Source: Alicyclobacillus fastidiosus (GTDB taxonomy: Bacteria; Bacillota; Bacilli; Alicyclobacillales; Alicyclobacillaceae). From it: a stretch of DNA of 64,000 nt. Positions 9,159 through 19,419 of the stretch are shown in pieces. A program made the translations under genes and the position numbers. The stretch lies in contig NZ_CP104067.1 in assembly GCF_026651875.1 (NCBI RefSeq), positions 2,852,001 through 2,916,000 on the forward strand. The letters are read 5' to 3'. Positions within the stretch are counted from its first letter, which is position 1; every line of letters begins with the position of its first letter. A model generated the notes under the pieces. The model was not told the DNA's origin. It saw nothing but the letters and a program-made list of their open reading frames with translations, and ran no database searches.

Positions 9159-11069
9159 GTGAAAGCCGTTCGTTTAACAACTGCGCAAGCGTTGATTCGC
9201 TTTTTGAATCAGCAATATATTCATGTGGATGGTCAGGAATTTCCTTTTGTTGAAGGGATTTTCACGATATTTGGACATGGAAATGTACTTGGGATCGGTC
9301 AAGCTCTTGAACAAAACGAGGGTCATTTGAAAGTTATCCAAGGTAAGAATGAACAAGGGATGGCCCACGCGGCAATGGCCTATAGCAAGCAAATGCTGCG
9401 TCAAAAGATCTATGCCGTAACGACATCTGTTGGTCCAGGTTCAGCCAATCTCGTGACGGCCGCAGGTACGGCACTTTCCAACAACATTCCTGTTTTACTT
9501 CTACCCTCCGACACGTTTGCAACGCGTCAGCCTGATCCAGTTCTTCAACAGGTGGAGCATGAACATAGTTTCGCTATTACGACAAATGATAGTCTTCGAG
9601 CTGTTTCGAGATATTGGGATCGTGTGACACGACCAGAACAACTCATGACAAGTCTCATCCGTGCTTTTGAAGTGATGACAGACCCGGCCAAAGCTGGGCC
9701 AGCGACAATTTGTCTGTCTCAGGACGTACAGGGAGAGGCATTTGATTTCGATGAAAGTTTCTTCACGAAGCGCGTCCACTTTGTCGATCGAAAGTTACCG
9801 ACACTGCGTGAATTAAACGGTGCGGTGGAAATCATTCGTGCAAGCAAACGTCCGATTATTGTCGTGGGTGGCGGGGCGAAATATTCACAAGCACGAGACG
9901 CTTTAATCGAGCTGTCCGAGAAGTACAATATTCCGCTTGTTGAGACACAGGCCGGAAAATCGACGGTTGAATCAACGTTCAAGAATAACTTAGGTGGCCT
10001 AGGCATCACCGGAACACACGCAGCAAATCAAGCGGCACGCCAGGCGGATCTGGTTATTGGGGTTGGGACGCGGTACACCGATTTTGCTACTTCCTCTAAG
10101 ACCGCATTCGATTTTGCCCATGCGAGGTTTTTGAACATTAACGTGAGTCGTTTACAAGCGTACAAACTGGACGCCTTTCAGGTAGTTGCAGATGCAAAAG
10201 TTACGCTTGAACAGTTGTCTCTTATGCTCGATGGATATGTGACAGAGTTTGAGGATGACATCGTAGCGTTAAAAAGAATCTGGTTAGCGGAACGTGACCG
10301 ACTCAAGAATGTGGTATTCAATCGTGACAAGTTTGTTCCTGAGATTAAGGGGCAATTTTCACAAGATGTCTTAAATGAGTACGCAGATGCGCTTCAAACA
10401 GAACTTTCGCAGACGGCAGCATTAATTGCGGTAAATGAGACCATCCCACCTGATAGTATCGTTATTAGTGCAGCAGGTTCTCTTCCAGGAGATTTACAAC
10501 GACTCTGGCATGCCACAGTACCGAACACGTACCATCTAGAATACGGTTACTCGTGCATGGGGTACGAAGTTTCTGGAACACTCGGAATTAAGATTGCAGA
10601 ACCCAAAAAAGAAGTGTACGCACTTGTGGGTGATGGTAGCTTTTTAATGCTTCACTCCGAACTTGTAACGGCCATCCAATACGACAAGAAAATTAATGTA
10701 ATTCTCTTTGACAACGCGGGGTTTGGATGTATCAACAATTTGCAAATGGAAAATGGCAGTGGCAGTTATTACTGTGAATTTAGGACGAACGACCAAAAGA
10801 TTCTTAAGATTGACTATGCAAAAGTTGCGGAAGGATACGGTGCTAAGACGTATCGAGTGAACACTCTCGAAGCTTTAAAAGAAGCTCTCGTAGATGCCGC
10901 GACACAACGCGTATCTACGCTTATTGATATGAAAGTGCTTCCTAAGACCATGTCGGATGGATATGACAGCTGGTGGAATCTTGGCGTGGCGGAAGTCTCG
11001 GAAAATGAACGCATCGCTCAGGCGTTTACAAATCAGCAGCAAAAACGAATGCAAGCCAAACAATATTAA
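9159..11069 (+). CDS. iolD: 3D-(3,5/4)-trihydroxycyclohexane-1,2-dione hydrolase
   Basis: Thiamine-diphosphate enzyme that opens the inositol ring, giving 5-deoxy-glucuronate. About 636 residues with the three acetolactate-synthase-like domains. The N-terminal part has GHGNVLGIGQALEQ and the ThDP-activating Glu in GKNEQGMAHAAMAYSKQM. The C-terminal part has the ThDP/Mg motif GDGSF near residue 491 with the downstream DNAGFGCINN. Start is set at GTG 9159 (MKAVRLTTAQALIRFL), which matches the family's N-terminus. The frame also opens at ATG 9126, which would add 11 residues. A GGGGTG stretch at 9144-9149 favours the later start. It follows iolC after 38 bases. Confidence 0.94.
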   Translation: MKAVRLTTAQALIRFLNQQYIHVDGQEFPFVEGIFTIFGHGNVLGIGQALEQNEGHLKVIQGKNEQGMAHAAMAYSKQMLRQKIYAVTTSVGPGSANLVTAAGTALSNNIPVLLLPSDTFATRQPDPVLQQVEHEHSFAITTNDSLRAVSRYWDRVTRPEQLMTSLIRAFEVMTDPAKAGPATICLSQDVQGEAFDFDESFFTKRVHFVDRKLPTLRELNGAVEIIRASKRPIIVVGGGAKYSQARDALIELSEKYNIPLVETQAGKSTVESTFKNNLGGLGITGTHAANQAARQADLVIGVGTRYTDFATSSKTAFDFAHARFLNINVSRLQAYKLDAFQVVADAKVTLEQLSLMLDGYVTEFEDDIVALKRIWLAERDRLKNVVFNRDKFVPEIKGQFSQDVLNEYADALQTELSQTAALIAVNETIPPDSIVISAAGSLPGDLQRLWHATVPNTYHLEYGYSCMGYEVSGTLGIKIAEPKKEVYALVGDGSFLMLHSELVTAIQYDKKINVILFDNAGFGCINNLQMENGSGSYYCEFRTNDQKILKIDYAKVAEGYGAKTYRVNTLEALKEALVDAATQRVSTLIDMKVLPKTMSDGYDSWWNLGVAEVSENERIAQAFTNQQQKRMQAKQY

Positions 11070-11084
11070 TGAAGAGGTCGTTTT

Positions 11085-11996
11085 ATGGAACAGCAATCAA
11101 GCATCTTGTGGGGGATTGCCCCGATTGGATGGCGCAATGACGATTTACCTACCCTTGGTGCAGACAACACGTTGTCTCACTTGCTCAGCGATGTGGTTGT
11201 AGCCGGCTTTCAAGGGACCGAGGTAGGTGGATTTTTCCCAGAAGCGTCAGTGCTCAAGAAAGAACTTGCATTACGCAATTTGAGAATTGCTGGTCAGTGG
11301 TTTAGTAGTTTCATTCTTCGAGACGGACTCGAAGAAACCGCTAAGGCGTTTGACAAGCACTGTCAATATCTTCAGGACGTAGAAGCAGACGTGGCCGTTG
11401 TCTCGGAGCAGACCTATAGTATCCAGGGGTTACATCAAAGTATTTTCTCTAAAAAACCATGCTTTACGGACGAGGAATGGGTGAAGGTTTGTCAAGGGCT
11501 AAATGAACTTGGTCGAATTGCAGAATCCTATGCTCTGAAGCTTGTATATCACCACCATTTGGGGACAGGAATCCAAACAGCTGCGGAAGTGGATCGTTTG
11601 ATGGCGAATACCGATTCCGTCGTTCATTTGCTGTATGATACCGGCCACATCTTTGTGTCAGAAGGCGATTGTATGACGATGCTAGAAAAGCACATTGACC
11701 GTATTCAGCACGTTCACTTCAAAGATGTCCGTAAGACGGTCATGGAACAATGTCGACAAGCTGGCAAATCGTTCTTTCAGTCATTTCTAAGTGGCATGTT
11801 TACAGTGCCTGGAGATGGATGCATTGATTTTACCAAACCATATGAATTTCTCCTGAAATCAAGTTATCAAGGATGGATTGTAGTTGAGGCAGAACAAGAT
11901 CCATCGATTGCTCACCCACTGGAGTATGCAATGATTGCTCGAAAGTATATTGATAAAACACTAACGTCGATCCGGAGTAAAGAAAGCGTCTATTAA
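11085..11996 (+). CDS. iolE: Inosose dehydratase (2-keto-myo-inositol dehydratase)
   Basis: Removes water from 2-keto-myo-inositol to give the trihydroxycyclohexane-dione used by IolD. A 303-residue xylose-isomerase-like TIM barrel with [16 protein letters not shown] at the N-terminus, [12 protein letters not shown], the metal-site strands [11 protein letters not shown] and LLYDTGHIF, and VHFKDVR. GCIDF and [10 protein letters not shown] close the barrel. Start is ATG 11085 with GAGG before it, 15 bases after iolD, so it is clearly in the same transcript. Confidence 0.94.
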   Translation: MEQQSSILWGIAPIGWRNDDLPTLGADNTLSHLLSDVVVAGFQGTEVGGFFPEASVLKKELALRNLRIAGQWFSSFILRDGLEETAKAFDKHCQYLQDVEADVAVVSEQTYSIQGLHQSIFSKKPCFTDEEWVKVCQGLNELGRIAESYALKLVYHHHLGTGIQTAAEVDRLMANTDSVVHLLYDTGHIFVSEGDCMTMLEKHIDRIQHVHFKDVRKTVMEQCRQAGKSFFQSFLSGMFTVPGDGCIDFTKPYEFLLKSSYQGWIVVEAEQDPSIAHPLEYAMIARKYIDKTLTSIRSKESVY

Positions 11997-12036
11997 ACCT
12001 GGTAAGCTTTTTACTAGAATATGTATTTCGATATAG

Positions 12037-13062
<1,026 letters not shown>

Positions 13063-13113
13063 GCGTGAAACAGCTTGTTCAATCCCACTTTGTGTACCAA
13101 TGGAGGTTAATAT

Positions 13114-13974
13114 ATGAAAATAGCCTTAGATCCGACGATGTATGCCAGTTTATCTCTTAGAGATATGGTCGAAAAGACGGCTCAACTGGGATACGAATAT
13201 ATTGAGTTATCACCACGTGAAGATTTTTGTCCATTTTACAAGTACCCAAAAGTAGATAAGAGTCAAATCAGTGACTTAAAGAAGTGTCTGCGTGACGCGG
13301 GGGTCAAGATTTCCTCTCTATTGCCTCTCTATTACTGGGCCGGTCCAGACGAAGACCGTCGACAGGCCGCTGTGCGCAATTGGAAGCGTGCGATTGAGAT
13401 CGCCGTGGAACTAGACGTGGACTTAATGAACAGTGAATTTAACGGCTCCAAGTACAATGCGGTCATTTGTGAAGAAAAGTTTATTAAATCTATGGATGAA
13501 TTGATGCCGGTTTTCGAGCGAGAGGGCATCAAACTCAACTTACAAGCGCATCCGTACGATTTCATTGAAACAAACCAAGGCGCAGTTGATATGATTCGTG
13601 CCCTCGATAAACCTTGGATGAATCTCGTCTATTCCACTGCGCACACATTCTACTACGACGACGGTATTGGTGATATTGCAACAATGTTTGACTATGCAGG
13701 TAACCGACTTACGCACGTACTATTTGCAGATACGTTTAACCACAAAGCTGCGAACGGATTGCGGTACATTGTGAATCCACCTGGGGCCGAAGCAACCATC
13801 CACCAACATTTAAATATCGGAGAAGGCGAAGTCGACTTTGTAACGATTTTTAGTAAATTGAAGGAAATGAAATTTGACGGTATTGCAACCAACTCTGTGT
13901 TTGCTTGGGTCGATAAAGCGGATGAGTCATGTACCTTAATGCTGAAAAAGATGACGGAAGGACTTGGAGTGTAA
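13114..13974 (+). CDS. iolH: IolH-like TIM-barrel protein
   Basis: A 286-residue sugar phosphate isomerase/epimerase-type TIM barrel. Metal-site candidates are Glu in YIELSPRED, the NSEFNGS and [10 protein letters not shown] strands, and [15 protein letters not shown]. The stretch [25 protein letters not shown] resembles B. subtilis IolH, whose exact reaction is not settled to my knowledge. Its position between iolG and iolI is the same as in Bacillus. ATG 13114 follows GGAGG closely. I am sure of the fold and confident of orthology, not of the activity. Confidence 0.85.
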   Translation: MKIALDPTMYASLSLRDMVEKTAQLGYEYIELSPREDFCPFYKYPKVDKSQISDLKKCLRDAGVKISSLLPLYYWAGPDEDRRQAAVRNWKRAIEIAVELDVDLMNSEFNGSKYNAVICEEKFIKSMDELMPVFEREGIKLNLQAHPYDFIETNQGAVDMIRALDKPWMNLVYSTAHTFYYDDGIGDIATMFDYAGNRLTHVLFADTFNHKAANGLRYIVNPPGAEATIHQHLNIGEGEVDFVTIFSKLKEMKFDGIATNSVFAWVDKADESCTLMLKKMTEGLGV

Positions 13975-14031
13975 TTACGTCTACTTGATTACGTTTCGTT
14001 CCCTTATCGAGTGTAAATGGAGATGTTGACA

Positions 14032-14871
14032 TTGAAACTGTGCTTCAACGAAGCAACAACTTTGGAAAATTCATCATTATTAAGTGATTTAGAGATATGT
14101 GACCAACTGGGTTACGACTTCATTGAGATTCGAACCATGGATAAATTGCCAGAGTATCTAAAGACTCATACCGTGGGTGATTTGGCTACATTTTTTCAAA
14201 CACATCACATCAAACCGTTGGCGCTCAATGCATTGGTGTTTTTCAACAATCGAGATGAACCAGGACACCGTGAAATCGTTCGAGAGTTTACATCTATGCT
14301 TCAAACGGCAAGCCAACTTGGTGCGAAGTACATCGTCGCTGTCCCCCTTGTAACAGAAGAAAAAATCCTCAAAGCGGATATCCAATCAAGTTGCGTGGAC
14401 GTCCTCAGGGAATTATCCGATTTGGCGGCGCCTTATGGTGTCAAGATTGCTGTGGAGTTTATCGGGCATCCACAGTGCACGGTAAATACGTTTGGGCAAG
14501 CATACGAAATAATTACAGTCGTTGATCGAGAAAACGTTGGATTGGTCCTAGACTGCTTTCACTTTCATGCCATGGGATCAAAGTTAGACGACCTGAAAGC
14601 CGCAGATGGGTCGAAAGTGTTCATTCTCCACATCGACGATACGGAAGATTATCCAATTGGATTTCTGACGGACGAAGATAGACTGTGGCCGGGACTTGGT
14701 GCAATCGACTTACACGGAATTTTATCTACGTTAAAGGAAATCGGGTATCGAGACGTGGTTTCCGTCGAACTGTTTCGACCTGAATACTACCGACTGAACG
14801 CAGAAGAAACTATTCAGACAGCAAAAGATACAACGCTTACCGTCGTGTCATCGTATTTTGACTTTGATTGA
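14032..14871 (+). CDS. iolI: 2-keto-myo-inositol isomerase
   Basis: Interconverts inosose isomers, allowing D-chiro-inositol to enter the pathway in B. subtilis. TIM barrel of about 280 residues that follows the B. subtilis protein nearly block for block: LCFNEATTLENS at the N-terminus, FIEIRTMDKLPEYLK, KPLALNALVFFNNRDE, GLVLDCFHFHAMGS and HIDDTEDYPIGFLTDEDR. Glu, Asp, His and Glu metal ligands of the family are present (AVEFIGHP, VLDCFH, ILHIDD, SVELFRPEYY). I chose TTG 14032 because it gives the family N-terminus MKLCF and GGAG lies nine bases before. ATG 14017 and 14023 would add five or three residues. Confidence 0.93.
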   Translation: MKLCFNEATTLENSSLLSDLEICDQLGYDFIEIRTMDKLPEYLKTHTVGDLATFFQTHHIKPLALNALVFFNNRDEPGHREIVREFTSMLQTASQLGAKYIVAVPLVTEEKILKADIQSSCVDVLRELSDLAAPYGVKIAVEFIGHPQCTVNTFGQAYEIITVVDRENVGLVLDCFHFHAMGSKLDDLKAADGSKVFILHIDDTEDYPIGFLTDEDRLWPGLGAIDLHGILSTLKEIGYRDVVSVELFRPEYYRLNAEETIQTAKDTTLTVVSSYFDFD

Positions 14872-14892
14872 GATTTTCGTAAGGGGCGATAA

Positions 14893-15795
14893 ATGGTGAC
14901 AATCGTGTCGATGAAAGACATGTTACTACAGGCGAAAGAAGGTCATTATGCAGTTGGACAATTTAATATGAACAACTTTCAATGGGTTCAAGCCATCTTG
15001 CAAGCTGCTGAAGAAGAGCAAGCCCCGGTGATTCTTGCGGCTTCGGATCGACTTGTGGACTACCTGGGTGGATTCAAGACCATTGTGGTGGCTGTGAGTG
15101 CGCTGCTTGAAGAAATGGAAATTACGGTTCCGGTCGCATTGCACTTAGATCACGGTTCGTCCGTGGACCGTTGTAAGAAAGCGATTGACGCTGGTTTTAG
15201 CTCGGTAATGATTGATGGTTCACATTACTCAATTGAAGAGAACATTGAGATGACAAAACAAGTAGTGGATTACGCCCTACCAAAACAAGTGTCGGTAGAA
15301 GCTGAAGTTGGAATGGTTGGTGGAATGGAAGACGGATTAATTGGTGGAATTCAGTACGCAGATCCAGACGAATGCGTGGAATTGGTTCAAAAAACAGGCG
15401 TTGATGCGTTGGCTGCCGCACTTGGCTCTGTGCATGGACAATACATTGGAGAGCCGAAACTTGGATTTGCGGAGATGAAGCACATTTCCGATCAAGTCAA
15501 AGTACCTCTTGTCTTACACGGTGGTTCAGGAATTCCGCTTTCTCATATTCAGAAAGCCATTCGCTTTGGACATGCAAAAATAAACGTGAATACAGAGTGC
15601 TTACAAGCCTGGACGAAAGCAGTTCGTCAGTTGTTAGAAAATGACCCGAACGTCTATGATCCGCGGACCATTCTGACGCCGGGAAAAGAAGCCATTGTAC
15701 AAACGGTAAAAACAAAGATGAGGGATTTTGGAACCAGTGGCCAAGCTAGGCATACGCTAAACGTTCTAGAAGTATGTAACGCTGCAAGGCAATAA
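14893..15795 (+). CDS. iolJ: 6-phospho-5-dehydro-2-deoxy-D-gluconate aldolase (class II)
   Basis: Cleaves the phosphorylated deoxy-ketogluconate into DHAP and malonate semialdehyde. 300 residues, class II fructose-bisphosphate aldolase fold. Zinc and catalytic residues are visible in ALHLDHGSS, in GSVHGQY and in VLHGGSGIP, with the phosphate-binding KINVNTE near residue 235. [10 protein letters not shown] at the N-terminus is typical. Assigned to IolJ rather than glycolytic FbaA because of its place directly after iolI. A general FbaA role cannot be excluded by sequence alone. GGGG precedes ATG 14893. Confidence 0.9.
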   Translation: MVTIVSMKDMLLQAKEGHYAVGQFNMNNFQWVQAILQAAEEEQAPVILAASDRLVDYLGGFKTIVVAVSALLEEMEITVPVALHLDHGSSVDRCKKAIDAGFSSVMIDGSHYSIEENIEMTKQVVDYALPKQVSVEAEVGMVGGMEDGLIGGIQYADPDECVELVQKTGVDALAAALGSVHGQYIGEPKLGFAEMKHISDQVKVPLVLHGGSGIPLSHIQKAIRFGHAKINVNTECLQAWTKAVRQLLENDPNVYDPRTILTPGKEAIVQTVKTKMRDFGTSGQARHTLNVLEVCNAARQ

Positions 15796-15822
15796 TTTCC
15801 GGTTTTTTCGGAGGTATTCAAG

Positions 15823-16747
15823 ATGAAACTCGGGTTTGTTACGGATGCGCTAGGTTATATGACTTTAGAAGACATGCTTGATACCTGCGTCCAGTTAGGA
15901 ATAGAGTCGCTCGAATTTGGTTGTGCGAATTGGTCTAGATGGCCTGCTTGAAAGTAGAGGCCGGAGAACGGGGTTTATGGATGCAATCCACCGCCGGGGA
16001 CTTGATATCGCCGCTTTGAATTGCTCTGGAAACCAACTAGATCCTTCTGACGAGGGGAAAGCTCATAAAATCGGTGTGGAAAAGACATTCAAGCTTGCAG
16101 AACAGCTTGGGGTAAAAAAGATTGTGATGATGTCCGGATGTCCTTCTGCTGGTCCATTGGAAGTGGTACCAAACTGGATTACACATTGTTTTTTCCCAAG
16201 TCATCAAGCAATTTTAGAGTGGCAGTGGAATGAAGTAGCGTTCCCCTATTGGGAACAGACAGTTAGACTCGCCAAAGACTACGGCATTGAACAAATCGCG
16301 ATCGAAAATTTAGGTAACAATCTCGTCTATAACCCAGAGACGCTTTTTACACTACGGAACCAAGTCGGAGACATGGTCGGAATGAATTTAGACCCGAGTC
16401 ACTTGTTTTGGATGGGCGCGGACCCCATTAGTTCAGCGAGGGCGCTAGGGGACGCAATTTACCATGTTCACGGGAAAGACGTTCGGTTGGAGCGAGGAAT
16501 TCATCAAGTGAACGGTCTTCTTGATCACAAACCAATGGAGGAATTTGCAGACCGTTCCTGGAATTACGTGGCCGTAGGATACGGACATGACCTAAGTTAT
16601 TGGAAAGAATTCTTCACCGTTGTAAGGATGACTGGCTACGATGGGCCTGTGTGTCTTGAAATGGAAGATTTAACAATGGATCCACTAACTGGTGTTGCAA
16701 AATCTGTTCAAGTTCTGAAGGAGGCATTACCGAAGCGTTTCGCTTAA
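15823..16747 (+). pseudogene. Frameshifted sugar isomerase/epimerase (TIM barrel), last gene of the iol run
   Basis: A strong GGAGG precedes ATG 15823, and the frame reads MKLGFVTDALGYMTLEDMLD to LEFGCANWSRWPA, then stops at 15951. The rest of the gene is in the next frame: GLDGLLESRGRRTGFMDAIH, IAALNCSGNQLDP, IAIENLGNN, GMNLDPSHLFWMGADP and IYHVHGKDVRLE, to the stop at 16747. The two parts together make a normal TIM-barrel isomerase of the type often found with inositol and rhizopine genes. A small deletion or indel near 15,930 (after GCANWS) joins them out of frame. A second start at 15,917 has no good ribosome site. Either a real inactivation or a sequencing error at one spot. Confidence 0.75.
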
Positions 16748-16785
16748 CTAAGTATCGTTAAATCCTTATTCGCAACAGTATTAAT

Positions 16786-17016
16786 CATAAGTTGGCCAGG
16801 AGTCAGAATTGCATGCATAAGTTGGCCGAGAGTACAAAAAACGAGCTTGGATATGTGTTGATCTGATGTGTTCTGTCATCAGAATGGTCACGCATAATGC
16901 ACACATCAACGTTGGGTTCTTTTCCCACCCTGATAAAATCCCTTGCGGAGCAAGGGTTTTTTATCTTCTCACAATTACTGTGGCCAGCTTATGGTCAAAC
17001 GGCTGGCCAATTTATC
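16786..17016. repeat. 231-bp segment with paired inverted repeats (deleted IS or MITE-like)
   Basis: The motif CATAAGTTGGCC occurs twice at the left (16786-16797 and 16816-16827, period 30). Its reverse complement occurs twice at the right: GGCCAGCTTATG at 16982-16993 (11 of 12 bases) and GGCCAATTTATC at 17005-17016 (10 of 12, period 23). Two internally repeated motifs at each end in opposite orientation is the layout of IS21-family ends. There is no transposase between them. CAGTA occurs just outside on the left (16776-16780) and at the right boundary (17016-17020). Interpretation as a non-autonomous derivative is inference. Confidence 0.45.
16935..16963 (+). terminator. Hairpin terminator downstream of the iol operon
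   Basis: Stem CCCTTGC (16940-16946) and GCAAGGG (16950-16956) with a three-base loop, followed by a run of T. It lies about 190 bases after the last iol gene, inside the repeat-bounded segment. Confidence 0.65.
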
Positions 17017-17100
17017 AGTAAAGTCACACAGGCATTCAAGCATGTCCATTTTGCAAAAATGGTGGTCGAATAAACGAGTCGCTGTAGATCCAAATAGAAG

Positions 17101-17145
17101 GGCGCCGAAGTATGAGACAAAAATCTGCTGCTTCGGCGCCTTTTT
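17101..17145 (+). terminator. Strong hairpin with T tail
   Basis: Perfect 10-bp stem GGCGCCGAAG (17101-17110) and CTTCGGCGCC (17131-17140), then TTTTT. It is between the repeat segment and the convergent nuclease gene. No plus-strand gene ends immediately before it. Confidence 0.6.
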
Positions 17146-17251
17146 GCATTGAACGACCGTTGCCCGACGACGGGCCATTTCAGACGACATTCAATACTTC
17201 GCACCTCAAAACAGAACCCGTTAGCTTTATTCAAAGTGCTTTTCAGACTTT

Positions 17252-18049
17252 TTAGCCTGAATCCCTACAAATGTTGAGGAAACACGATATGTCGTACTCA
17301 AGGAGGGTTATCTTTTCAAAGATAGAAGAAGCATATCGCAATTTGACATCGGCCTGACTCACTACAATTATGCCATAAACAGATGATTCTCTGGCGAGAT
17401 GTTGTTGTACCCAACCAATGTATCGACATACTTGACCGACTACAGCATCCACTCCTTTATGGAGTTTGAACTCAAAGACGTAAAAACATCCGTCGTCGTC
17501 TATAGCTAAGTAATCAATCCGGCCAACTTCCGTTGCAAATTCTACTCCAGTTCTTCCGGATGTATGAATGTAGGTATGAAGTGTTTTACCTCGTATTTTG
17601 AATTCCGGAATGTTACGAACCACAAAGTCCCGCAGATGGGACTCGGAGGGAAAGGACAGCTTTGAAGATCTCTTGTGATGGTCCCACTGGAATTCGTCAA
17701 CCAGCAAACTTAGCGAGTCATTCTGGTTGTTTCGTTGAGGCTTGGACACGCAAAGATCGTGTGAGTTCCACAACCGATAGGTAAAGGTTTTTACGTTATC
17801 TCCACCGGACTTGTAAAGAATATCGGTTGAGTTTATGTTGCTAGCAACCTTGAGGCTTGAAACGTAACTCTCCCGACGAGGATTATTGACGGTTATTGCG
17901 ACAATCAATGTACCGAGTTCATGTCGTTGTATTTGTGGGAGCTTTTCAAGGATGAACTCGAAGAGCTCGTTTCGTGATAAATCTGTTTTTCCTAAGGTTC
18001 GGAATGCCAAATACACCGAATCAACGACATCTTGTGAGAGCGTTATCAT
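17252..18049 (-). CDS. NucS-like (DUF91) PD-(D/E)XK nuclease with N-terminal unknown domain
   Basis: 265 residues. The C-terminal half is a DUF91/NucS-type endonuclease domain: Glu136 in ESHLRDFVV, Asp179 in EVGRIDYLAID, Glu193 and Lys195 in FEFKLHKG, and Gln206 in VGQVCRYIGWVQ. Together these form a complete PD-(D/E)XK active site. The N-terminal part (about 1-100), with LSRNELFEFILEKLP, TVNNPRR, TDILYK and YRLW, resembles the small domain that precedes many restriction-type nucleases. NucS proteins in actinobacteria and archaea cut mismatched or branched DNA; this domain pairing suggests a DNA defence or repair role, unproven. Start is ATG 18049 with GGAGG five bases upstream, not the TTG at 18064. 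It may be cargo of the recombinase element to its right. Confidence 0.75.
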   Translation of the reverse strand: MITLSQDVVDSVYLAFRTLGKTDLSRNELFEFILEKLPQIQRHELGTLIVAITVNNPRRESYVSSLKVASNINSTDILYKSGGDNVKTFTYRLWNSHDLCVSKPQRNNQNDSLSLLVDEFQWDHHKRSSKLSFPSESHLRDFVVRNIPEFKIRGKTLHTYIHTSGRTGVEFATEVGRIDYLAIDDDGCFYVFEFKLHKGVDAVVGQVCRYIGWVQQHLARESSVYGIIVVSQADVKLRYASSIFEKITLLEYDISCFLNICRDSG

Positions 18050-19074
18050 ACCAACCTCCGGCAATTGACTGTTTAGAGTATAGCCATCGAGTTGGCATTG
18101 TTAGTCTGCTTGGAACAAGATCAGAAGAGAGAACACGTGTGAAGCCAATTCTCTTCACCAAAGCTGCGTCCAAAAGTGTCAATCACACGGCCTACACGAA
18201 TGCATTATGAGGCGACGAGGGCCTACCCAGACAACCCACCCTTTCTTATACAAAGATGTATGAAAGCTAGTAGTTGTGGGAATTTTAATAGAGTAGCTAG
18301 TTGGCCAACAGCTATAGCAGATGCGCACGTTGTGAGAAGACCGGTCATTCGTATGGGTTCAGACCGAAAGGGTGGACTTAGGCTAGGGGGGGACGCCTAC
18401 TAGCCTCTTCGTGTTGCCTTGCGGCCAAGAGAGAGTGGGCCCCGCCATGTTGAAGTCGGTATACATATGTGACCAATGTGACAAAGAGAAAGATGGGCGG
18501 TTTCCAAACGCCCCTGGTGACTGGTTATGGTGTTGACCCAGAAATTATCGTACAACCTGTGGAGGCAGCATTCGAGACATAGTGAGCGTTGCAGTAGAGA
18601 ATGTGTTGCGGCGTTGGCGGCGGATAGATGAAGATACGTGTAGGGACCGGGAGGAATTTTAGCAGGATAACGGATATTGTTTCGCGAAATTTCTTCCAAA
18701 GCTACTTGAGGAGGTATCAGATTTTGGAGATCAAATTGAATGAAGAACGGTGCTTAGCCGACGGTACTTGTACTCTCCCCGACGATCAGATATGCCAAAG
18801 TCTTTATCCATGCTCAGAGTGTTGTTATTTCTGCCCAGATGAGACACCGGAACAGAATTGACGGGATGGTAAAGTAATCGACGGGTCCGAAATGGGGGCG
18901 ACGGTGGCTTTGCGCTGGTCTTATCAGGCGGCCGACACAGAGTGACCATATCGACATCGGTATTTTGGCTGAAACGGTTCCAAGCAAGCACAGGGGCCCC
19001 CATAATGCCCAAAAGGATTTGGAAAAATCCCTGCCAACCACATTCATTACATCAGCAGACATTTCGGTATCGAG
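18050..19074. other. Kilobase with little coding signal
   Basis: Between the nuclease gene and the small gene at 19,075 I see no conserved protein. Frames are short and their codon use looks random, apart from a 45-residue Cys-rich frame at 18724-18861. GGGCG/CGCCC forms a hairpin near 18495-18515, and GTTGGCCAAC with TAGCT/AGCTA arms forms an interrupted palindrome near 18294-18314. The region could be decayed cargo DNA or could hold an unrecognised RNA. Confidence 0.4.
18724..18861 (+). CDS. Possible 45-residue Cys-rich peptide
   Basis: A frame starting at TTG 18724 has a near-perfect ribosome site, GAGGAGG at 18708-18714, nine bases upstream. It encodes 45 residues with seven cysteines, including YPCSECCYFCPDE near the end. 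It resembles no family I know; short Cys-rich proteins can be metal-binding, or precursors of modified peptides. No maturation gene is next to it. The frame could be extended upstream to ATG 18628, which lacks a good ribosome site. It lies in a kilobase otherwise without coding signal, so it may be chance. Confidence 0.25.
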   Translation: MEIKLNEERCLADGTCTLPDDQICQSLYPCSECCYFCPDETPEQN

Positions 19075-19392
19075 TCAGATTTCAAGGCAGCGGAATTCGT
19101 CAAGAATCTTTTCCACAGCCTCTTCGCCCATTTTGGCAGGGTAGCGCCGGCCACGTTCGAGTACATAGCTCCATTGCCTGCCCTTTCTGTTACCGTCAAA
19201 CACCACACTCAATCCACCGTGCGGTATTTCAACGAGTTTGCCCTGTAGAAATTGGTCGTCTATGAGAAGGTGGACTTCCATGCCGGAAAAAACATTAATC
19301 ATTTGGTATCCCATGTCAAAGCACCAGCTCTCTGCATCAAGAACATCGTATCGCAGAATTCCTTCAATGCTTTTCACAACGCTTTGCTCCAT
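19075..19392 (-). CDS. Unknown 105-residue protein after the recombinase operon
   Basis: Begins 27 bases after the TnpC-like gene stop, in the same direction, so it is probably co-transcribed. The product is soluble, mixed alpha/beta by eye, with SWCFDMGYQMINVFSGMEVH, LLIDDQFLQGKLVEIPHGG and a basic NRKGRQWSYVLERGRRYP stretch. No membrane segment, signal peptide or catalytic motif is evident. Start ATG 19392 has only a weak purine tract before it. I do not recognise the family. Its position makes it the first candidate cargo gene of the element. Confidence 0.5.
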   Translation of the reverse strand: MEQSVVKSIEGILRYDVLDAESWCFDMGYQMINVFSGMEVHLLIDDQFLQGKLVEIPHGGLSVVFDGNRKGRQWSYVLERGRRYPAKMGEEAVEKILDEFRCLEI

Positions 19393-19419
19393 TCTTTCTT
19401 CAATCTAGCGCATCAAACC

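Noticed and set aside
18400..18700. Possible group II intron or retron RNA in the empty kilobase
   Set aside because: Hairpins are present, but there is no domain V-like sequence and no reverse transcriptase gene.
18814..19062. 82-residue minus-strand frame downstream of the unknown 105-residue gene
   Set aside because: No ribosome site, no recognisable motif and an overlapping rival frame; looks random.
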